From: Actinomycetota bacterium
GTDB taxonomy: Bacteria > Actinomycetota > Acidimicrobiia > Acidimicrobiales > Ilumatobacteraceae
Direction: 5' to 3'
DNA: 12,127 nt
NCBI GenBank assembly: GCA_016870295.1
Contig: VGBY01000018.1
Coordinates: 1-12,127 of the forward strand
The position numbers were made by a program, and so were the translations under genes. Of the stretch, positions 8,096-12,127 are shown one piece after another. Within the stretch, counting starts at the first letter, position 1. Each line of letters begins with the position of its first letter. A model generated the notes under the pieces. The model searched no databases. It saw only the letters and a program-made list of their open reading frames with translations, and had not been told where the DNA came from.

Positions 8096-8773
8096 ATGAT
8101 CACGCTCGAGAACGTCACGAAGGTCTACGGTGCCGACACGCTCGCCGTCGATGACGTGTCGTTCGATGTCGCAAAGGGCGACTTCATCTTCTTGGTCGGC
8201 CCGTCGGGTTCGGGCAAGTCCACGTTGCTGCGGCTCATGAGCCGTGAGGAAGTTGCAACCGACGGCGACGTGTGGGTCGCCGGTCGCAACGTGACCGACA
8301 TGGCTCCATCGCGCGTGCCGTATCTGCGCCGTTCGCTGGGCAACATCTTCCAGGACTACAAACTGCTGCTCAACAAGACGGTGTTCGAGAACGTTGCATT
8401 CGCCCTCGAGGTGATCGGCAAACCTCGCCACGTGATTCGCGAGCAGGTGCCGTTCGTACTCGAACTCGTCGGCCTGGCCGACAAGCACGAGCGGTTGCCG
8501 AACCAGTTGTCAGGTGGCGAGCAGCAACGCGTGTCGATTGCCCGCGCGTTCGTCAACCGACCGCTGATCATGTTGGCCGACGAACCCACGGGCAACCTCG
8601 ACCCGGCGACGAGTGAGGGCATCATGGCGTTACTCCAGGCGATCAACGAAACCGGCACCACCGTGGTGATGGCGACGCACGACCACCGCGTGGTCAACAT
8701 GATGCGCCGCCGAGTGATCCAACTCGACCGCGGTGTCGTGGTGCGCGACCAAGAGCGCGGGGTGTACGAATAA
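8096..8773 (+). CDS. ftsE: Cell-division ABC-type ATPase FtsE
   Basis: FtsE is the cytoplasmic ATPase that pairs with FtsX at the division site and, in studied bacteria, uses ATP to switch on periplasmic or extracellular peptidoglycan hydrolases. The 225-residue protein is the family's usual length. Walker A GPSGSGKST is at 35-43, the Q-loop glutamine at 86, the ABC signature LSGGEQQRV at 138-146, Walker B LIMLADEP at 157-164, and the switch histidine near 195 (ATHDH). The start MITLENVTKVYG is standard. ATG 8096 abuts the prfB stop with no spacer, and the stop TAA shares one base with the ftsX ATG, so translation of prfB, ftsE and ftsX is probably coupled. Confidence 0.97.
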   Translation: MITLENVTKVYGADTLAVDDVSFDVAKGDFIFLVGPSGSGKSTLLRLMSREEVATDGDVWVAGRNVTDMAPSRVPYLRRSLGNIFQDYKLLLNKTVFENVAFALEVIGKPRHVIREQVPFVLELVGLADKHERLPNQLSGGEQQRVSIARAFVNRPLIMLADEPTGNLDPATSEGIMALLQAINETGTTVVMATHDHRVVNMMRRRVIQLDRGVVVRDQERGVYE

Positions 8774-9678
8774 TGCTTGCCCGCATCGAGTACGCGCTCC
8801 GCGAAACGTGGGCGAGTTTCCGTCGCAACCTCACGCTCACGATGGCGGCCGTGCTCACTTCTGCAATTGCGCTGCTGCTCGTTGGAGCAACGTTCCTCAT
8901 TCAGCGGGCGTTCGAGAACCTGCTCGTGCAGTGGCGTGGCGATGTGGCGATGATCGTGTTCGTGCGTAGCGATGCATCTCCCGAACAAGTTGCCCTCATC
9001 GACAGCACGCTTCGTGCAGCGCCGAGTGTGATTGATGTCGAGAAGTTGCGGTATCTCGACAAACCCGAGAGTTACGCCGAAGCGCAACGCATCTTCGCGG
9101 GCGACCCCGTCACGCTCAGCCTGCTGACGCCCGAGACGATTCCAACGCAGTTCAAGGTGGTGCCGCTCACGGAAGACACCAATCTCGTGCGCAGTCTGGC
9201 CGACCAGTACCGCACATTGCCCGGGGTGGAGGCTGTGGCGCTCGCCGAAGACGAGTTCGAGGTGATCTCCACGTTGTCGGGTTTCGTGCGCACGGTCACG
9301 CTCATCATGTCGCTGGTGCTTCTCGCTGTCGCGATTGGTCTCATTTGGAACACGATTCGCACCGCGATGTTCGCCCGCCGACGAGAAATTGAAGTGATGA
9401 AACTCGTCGGCGCCACCAATTGGTTCATCCGTGTTCCGTTCATGCTCGAAGGTTTGCTGCAAGGTCTCATCGGCGGCGTGGTGTCGTGCCTCGGCGTGTG
9501 GGCGCTCAACAGCGCGTGGACCACCGGCGTCGCCACGTTCCAGCCCGGTACGGGAATTTCGAGTCTCGTCGTGCCGAGCGGGTATCTGTCTGGCGTGATG
9601 GTGATCCTGCTCGCGCTCGGTGCCATCGTCGGCGCAATCGGGTCAGCGATAGCGGCTTCACGATTCCTGGATGTGTGA
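8773..9678 (+). CDS. ftsX: Cell-division permease-like protein FtsX
   Basis: FtsX is the membrane partner of FtsE. It transmits the ATPase cycle across the membrane to peptidoglycan hydrolases through an extracellular loop. The 301-residue protein has the expected layout: a short cytoplasmic N-terminus (MLARIEYALRETWASFRRNL), TM1 near 21-43, a large extracellular domain near 50-170, TM2 near 173-196, the cytoplasmic RRREIEVMKLVGATNWFIR coupling segment at 202-220, TM3 near 224-247 and TM4 near 269-296. The ATG at 8773 overlaps the ftsE stop by one base. In many actinobacteria, for example Mycobacterium tuberculosis, smpB comes next, sometimes after a NlpC/P60 or M23 peptidase. Here the next gene, 5 bp away, is a crotonase instead, so the hydrolase partner must be encoded elsewhere. 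Confidence 0.96.
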   Translation: MLARIEYALRETWASFRRNLTLTMAAVLTSAIALLLVGATFLIQRAFENLLVQWRGDVAMIVFVRSDASPEQVALIDSTLRAAPSVIDVEKLRYLDKPESYAEAQRIFAGDPVTLSLLTPETIPTQFKVVPLTEDTNLVRSLADQYRTLPGVEAVALAEDEFEVISTLSGFVRTVTLIMSLVLLAVAIGLIWNTIRTAMFARRREIEVMKLVGATNWFIRVPFMLEGLLQGLIGGVVSCLGVWALNSAWTTGVATFQPGTGISSLVVPSGYLSGVMVILLALGAIVGAIGSAIAASRFLDV

Positions 9679-9683
9679 CCAAC

Positions 9684-10547
9684 ATGGCTGACTTCACGCA
9701 GATTCACTACGAGGTGAGCGAAGCGGTCGCCACCATCACGCTGGCTCGTCCCGACAAGATGAATGCCTTCACCGGTGTGATGATGCACGAGTTGCTCAAA
9801 GCGTTCGACCAGGTCGACGCCGACGACGCCGTACGCGCCGTGATCGTGACGGGTGACGGCAAGGCGTTCTGTGCGGGTGCCGATTTGTCCGGTGGAGCCA
9901 AGACATTCGATGACGGTGACTGGTCGAGCCCCAATGACGACCGTGTGCGTCGCGATGGCGGTGGGCAGGTGACGCTGCGCATTTTCGACTGCAAGAAGCC
10001 GGTGATCGGCGCCATCAACGGGGCGGCGGTCGGCATCGGCGCCACCATGACGCTGCCGATGGACGTTCGCCTCGCGTCCACCGCGGCACGCATCGGTTTC
10101 GTCTTCACGCGTCGCGGCATCGTGCCCGAAGCGTGCTCGTCGTGGTTCTTGCCGCGCGTCGTCGGCATTTCGCGTGCCGCTGAGTGGGTGTACACCGGTC
10201 GCATCCTCAGCGCACAAGAGGCACTCGACGGTGGATTGGTTCGCGCATTGCACGCACCCGACGACCTGCTGCCGGCGGCTCGCACGCTCGCCCGCGAAAT
10301 CGCCGACAACACGTCGGGAGTATCCGTCGCGCTGTCGCGTCAGATGTTGTGGCGCATGCTTGGTGCTTCGCACCCGATGGACGCCCATCGCGCCGATTCG
10401 CGTGGTATTCAGTTGCGCGGCCGCAGTGGCGACGCCCACGAAGGCGTGACGAGTTTCTTGGAAAAGCGGGCCGCCAAGTTCACCGACTCGGTGTCGCGCG
10501 ACTTGCCCGACATCTTCCCCGAATGGGAAGATCCGAGCTTCTCATGA
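9684..10547 (+). CDS. Crotonase-family protein (enoyl-CoA hydratase/isomerase), isomerase-like active site
   Basis: This is a cytoplasmic acyl-CoA enzyme of the crotonase superfamily, 287 residues. Oxyanion-hole regions are recognisable as GKAFCAGADLSGG at 59-71 and INGAAVGIGATMTLP at 111-125, followed by GIVPEACSSWFLPRVVG at 145-161 and YTGRILSAQEALDGGLV at 170-186. In canonical enoyl-CoA hydratase one catalytic Glu sits in the GGGCELA segment and a second in FGQPE. The matching positions here look like Thr 121 and Phe 141. Instead Glu 149 lies in PEACSS, where several delta3,delta2-enoyl-CoA isomerases carry their single catalytic Glu. Isomerisation of unsaturated acyl-CoAs is therefore at least as likely as hydration; the substrate is unknown. 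ATG 9684 follows the ftsX stop by 5 bp, with GGATG nearby as a possible ribosome site. The TGA stop is part of an ATGA overlap that begins the tandem ladder before the globin gene. Confidence 0.9.
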   Translation: MADFTQIHYEVSEAVATITLARPDKMNAFTGVMMHELLKAFDQVDADDAVRAVIVTGDGKAFCAGADLSGGAKTFDDGDWSSPNDDRVRRDGGGQVTLRIFDCKKPVIGAINGAAVGIGATMTLPMDVRLASTAARIGFVFTRRGIVPEACSSWFLPRVVGISRAAEWVYTGRILSAQEALDGGLVRALHAPDDLLPAARTLAREIADNTSGVSVALSRQMLWRMLGASHPMDAHRADSRGIQLRGRSGDAHEGVTSFLEKRAAKFTDSVSRDLPDIFPEWEDPSFS

Positions 10548-10589
10548 ACGCGTTTTCGTGAACGCAATGCAGTGAGCGCGTTGCCGTGA
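10545..10589 (+). repeat. Tandem 14-nt units, each with a stop/start overlap (three 5-codon mini-ORFs)
   Basis: Three consecutive 14-nt units begin TGA: 10545-10558 (TGAACGCGTTTTCG), 10559-10572 (TGAACGCAATGCAG) and 10573-10586 (TGAGCGCGTTGCCG). Pairwise identity is 9 to 11 of 14. A decayed fourth copy may run into the globin codons at 10590-10601. With the base before it, each unit recreates a stop/start overlap. ATG 10544 reads MNAFS and stops at TGA 10559; GTG 10558 reads MNAMQ and stops at TGA 10573; GTG 10572 reads MSALP and stops at TGA 10587; GTG 10586 is the globin start. The crotonase stop TGA (10545-10547) overlaps the first ATG in the same way. Translation of the mini-ORFs is not shown; the geometry would permit ribosome re-initiation along the ladder. 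Confidence 0.6.
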
Positions 10590-10993
10590 GTGACGCAACG
10601 CTCTTTGACCGCGTCGGCGGTACCGAGTTTTTCCAGCGTCTCGCAGCGGCGTTCTATGCGAGCGTGCGCACCGATCCGGTGTTACTCGCGCTGTATCCGC
10701 AGCCCGATGATCTCGACGGAGCAGCGCAGCGCCTCGCACTGTTTCTCATGCAGTACTGGGGTGGTCCGACGACGTATTCAGACGAACGTGGCCACCCGCG
10801 ACTTCGCATGCGACACGCTGCGTATCCAATCGATGAAGCGATGCGTGACCGCTGGCTGTCGCACATGAATGCGGCACTCGACGTATGTGCGACGGTGGTG
10901 GGCCAATCCGGCGCTGATCGGTTGTCAGCCGAAGTGGTGCAAGAGATGCGTGACTACTTCGTGCGCGCTTCTGATCACTTGCGCAACGTGTAG
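10586..10993 (+). CDS. glbO: Group II truncated haemoglobin (GlbO type)
   Basis: This is a small soluble haem protein of the truncated haemoglobin group II family, which binds O2 tightly and is linked to oxygen, NO or peroxide chemistry. The 135-residue product matches GlbO closely. Tyr 24 is at the B10 position, Tyr 37 at CD1, the YWGGPTTYSDERGHPRLRMRHAAYPI block at 57-82 contains the proximal His 77 (F8), and Trp 90 is the G8 group II marker. These residues lie one or two positions from those of Mycobacterium tuberculosis GlbO. GTG 10586 is the earliest possible start: going upstream in frame, a TGA at 10559-10561 is met before any other start codon. No strong ribosome site is seen, so re-initiation from upstream is plausible. 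The last 19 bp overlap the convergent methyltransferase gene. Confidence 0.95.
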   Translation: MSDATLFDRVGGTEFFQRLAAAFYASVRTDPVLLALYPQPDDLDGAAQRLALFLMQYWGGPTTYSDERGHPRLRMRHAAYPIDEAMRDRWLSHMNAALDVCATVVGQSGADRLSAEVVQEMRDYFVRASDHLRNV

Positions 10994-11790
10994 CAAGCAA
11001 TCGCGCTCGCGGCTGCCACGTTCAACGAGTCGACACCCGCGCCCATCTCGATGCGCACACGGTGTGTGCACGCCGCCATGATGTCGGGTGCAAGACCCTC
11101 ACGCTCCGAGCCGAGCAGCAACAATCGTCGCTTGGCCTCGATGCGCACTGCCGAGAGCGGCGTGGCATCAGCGGCAGGTGTAAGTGCAATCGTCGCCACG
11201 CCAGCAGCATTCAACGATGCAACGAACGCCCCAACTTCGGGCACCCGTGCGTACGGCACCTGAAAGGCGTTACCCATCGACACTCGCAATGCGCGACGGG
11301 CGAGTGGGTCGCCACTGTCTTCGTCGAGGAACATCGCATTCCACCCCAGTGCGGCGGCATTGCGCGTGATCGACCCGATGTTCACCGGATTGTCAACATG
11401 GTCGACGAGCACACCATGAGTGAACATGGTGGCGAGTGTTGACATCTCCGTCGGATGAGGTCGCTTGAACAGGCTGATCACATCGAGTGGCACTCCCAGC
11501 CCGGTGATGTTGCGTCGCAAATCTTCACTCGCCAGATACGTGTACTTCGCGTAGTCCGCGGCGAACATTGCCAGCCGCGCTTCGCCCTTCTCGCTACATA
11601 ACACCGCGACGGGTTCACATCCAGCCTCCATCGCGCGTTGTGTGACGAGGTCGCCTTCGGCGATGAAGAGCGGCCCACCGGCGCGTTGCTGCAGCACTCC
11701 GGTGAGTCGTCGTTCGCGCCAGCGGAACGGATCGAGCCGCGGGTCGTCGAGATCGGTGATCGCTAGAAGTGCCAGGGGAAGTTCGACCAA
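10975..11790 (-). CDS. TrmH/SpoU-family RNA 2'-O-methyltransferase
   Basis: This is a SAM-dependent RNA ribose 2'-O-methyltransferase with a C-terminal trefoil-knot SPOUT domain. With TTG at 11790 it has 271 residues. The N-terminal substrate-binding part includes ITDLDDPRLDPF at 11-22 and GPLFIAEGDLVTQRA at 39-53. SpoU motif 1 is VDHVDNPVNIGSITRNAAALG at 129-149, with the catalytic Arg at 143; motif 2 is LLLLGSEREGL at 223-233; motif 3 is RIEMGAGVDSLNVAAASAIACY at 246-267. The target (tRNA, 23S or 16S rRNA) cannot be told from sequence. The start is uncertain: the conserved DDPRLD segment needs a start upstream of it, and TTG 11790, the only standard start codon I found there, overlaps the end of menB by 28 bp. 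Its 3' end overlaps the globin gene tail-to-tail by 19 bp. It is probably cotranscribed with menB. Confidence 0.93.
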   Translation of the reverse strand: MVELPLALLAITDLDDPRLDPFRWRERRLTGVLQQRAGGPLFIAEGDLVTQRAMEAGCEPVAVLCSEKGEARLAMFAADYAKYTYLASEDLRRNITGLGVPLDVISLFKRPHPTEMSTLATMFTHGVLVDHVDNPVNIGSITRNAAALGWNAMFLDEDSGDPLARRALRVSMGNAFQVPYARVPEVGAFVASLNAAGVATIALTPAADATPLSAVRIEAKRRLLLLGSEREGLAPDIMAACTHRVRIEMGAGVDSLNVAAASAIACYTLRK

Positions 11791-12127
11791 TCCGGGTCGC
11801 GCTTCTGAAGGAACGCGTCGCGACCCTCTTGTGCTTCGTCGGTCATGTACGCAAGTCGCGTTGCTTCACCTGCGAACAACTGCTGGCCGACCAGACCGTC
11901 ATCGATGAGATTGAAGGCGAACTTCAACATGCGTTGTGCAGTTGGGCTCTTCGCATTGATTCCGCGCGCCCACTCCAGCGCGACCGTCTCCAACTTTGCA
12001 TGGTCGACGACGGCGTTCACCATGCCCATGCGATGGGCCTCGTCGGCCGAGTAGTCGCGCCCGAGGAAGAAGATTTCTCGCGCAAACTTCTGCCCGACTT
12101 GTCGGGCGAGATACGCCGACCCATATC
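11763..12127 (-). CDS. menB: 1,4-dihydroxy-2-naphthoyl-CoA synthase (MenB), C-terminal part
   Basis: MenB closes the second ring of the menaquinone head group, converting o-succinylbenzoyl-CoA to 1,4-dihydroxy-2-naphthoyl-CoA. The minus-strand frame is open from the window edge at 12127 and ends with TAG (complement of 11763-11765). The visible 120 residues begin YGSAYLARQVGQKFAREIFF and continue LGRDYSADEAHRMGMVNAVV, KSPTAQRMLKFAFNLIDDGL and AYMTDEAQEGRDAFLQKR, then end DPDWSNFPWHF. The GSAYLAR.VGQKFAREIFFL block and the EGRDAFL.KR.PD...FPW tail separate MenB from ordinary enoyl-CoA hydratases. The first ATG, at about 12029, is internal, not a start. The catalytic core lies beyond the window. 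Menaquinone use fits an actinobacterium. Confidence 0.93.
   Translation of the reverse strand, partial: YGSAYLARQVGQKFAREIFFLGRDYSADEAHRMGMVNAVVDHAKLETVALEWARGINAKSPTAQRMLKFAFNLIDDGLVGQQLFAGEATRLAYMTDEAQEGRDAFLQKRDPDWSNFPWHF

Noticed and set aside
10590..10868. Alternative plus-strand ORF starting at GTG 10590 in another frame
   Set aside because: It is an out-of-frame shadow of the globin gene, whose haem-pocket residues are all in the 10586 frame.

Overview
The window reads as a chromosomal housekeeping segment from a high-GC actinobacterium. An Acidimicrobiia-like lineage is my best guess. The evidence is GC-rich third codon positions, actinobacterial-type S-adenosylhomocysteinase (AhcY) and release factor 2 (RF2), a group II truncated haemoglobin of the GlbO type, menaquinone synthesis (MenB), and a gene order mixing blocks known from other actinobacteria: manB/Trm112/ahcY, comF/secA and prfB/ftsEX. 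The lineage is inferred from gene content and style, not from any database search. I see no rRNA, tRNA, CRISPR array, insertion sequence, prophage or obvious horizontally acquired island.

Layout, left to right. Positions 1-1025 hold the C-terminal three quarters of a phosphomannomutase (manB). A hairpin-bearing spacer and a small Trm112-like gene (1088-1327) follow, then a 144-bp leader with a strong inverted repeat, and then ahcY (1472-2926). A YczE-type membrane protein lies on the minus strand (about 2964-3548), converging on ahcY and head-to-head with a short ComF-type phosphoribosyltransferase (about 3583-4167). From there a tight plus-strand run reads secA (4175-6973), prfB (6992-8095), ftsE (8096-8773), ftsX (8773-9678), a crotonase-family gene (9684-10547) and a GlbO globin (10586-10993). 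Spacings are between -1 and 38 bp, so this is probably one long transcription unit. On the minus strand a TrmH/SpoU methyltransferase (10975-11790) overlaps the globin tail-to-tail, and the C-terminal part of menB (11763 to the window edge) lies upstream of it.

Functionally the plus-strand run combines protein export (SecA), translation termination (RF2) and division-linked control of peptidoglycan hydrolysis (FtsEX), followed by an acyl-CoA enzyme and an oxygen/NO-reactive haem protein. AhcY recycles the S-adenosylhomocysteine produced by methyltransferases. Trm112 proteins elsewhere support methyltransferases, so its place beside ahcY is suggestive but unproven.

I found no clearly new multi-gene system. 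The observations most worth a second look are small. First, the spacer between the crotonase and globin genes is a ladder of 14-nt units, each recreating a stop/start overlap (ATGA, GTGA, GTGA, GTGA) and so encoding three consecutive five-codon mini-ORFs. Second, the ahcY leader carries an 8+8 inverted repeat. Third, a 9-bp hairpin sits between manB and the Trm112 gene. Fourth, the crotonase lacks both hydratase glutamates but has a glutamate at an isomerase-like position. Fifth, the ComF and Trm112 proteins lack the expected zinc cysteines. Finally, hpf and smpB are absent from places where related genomes often carry them.
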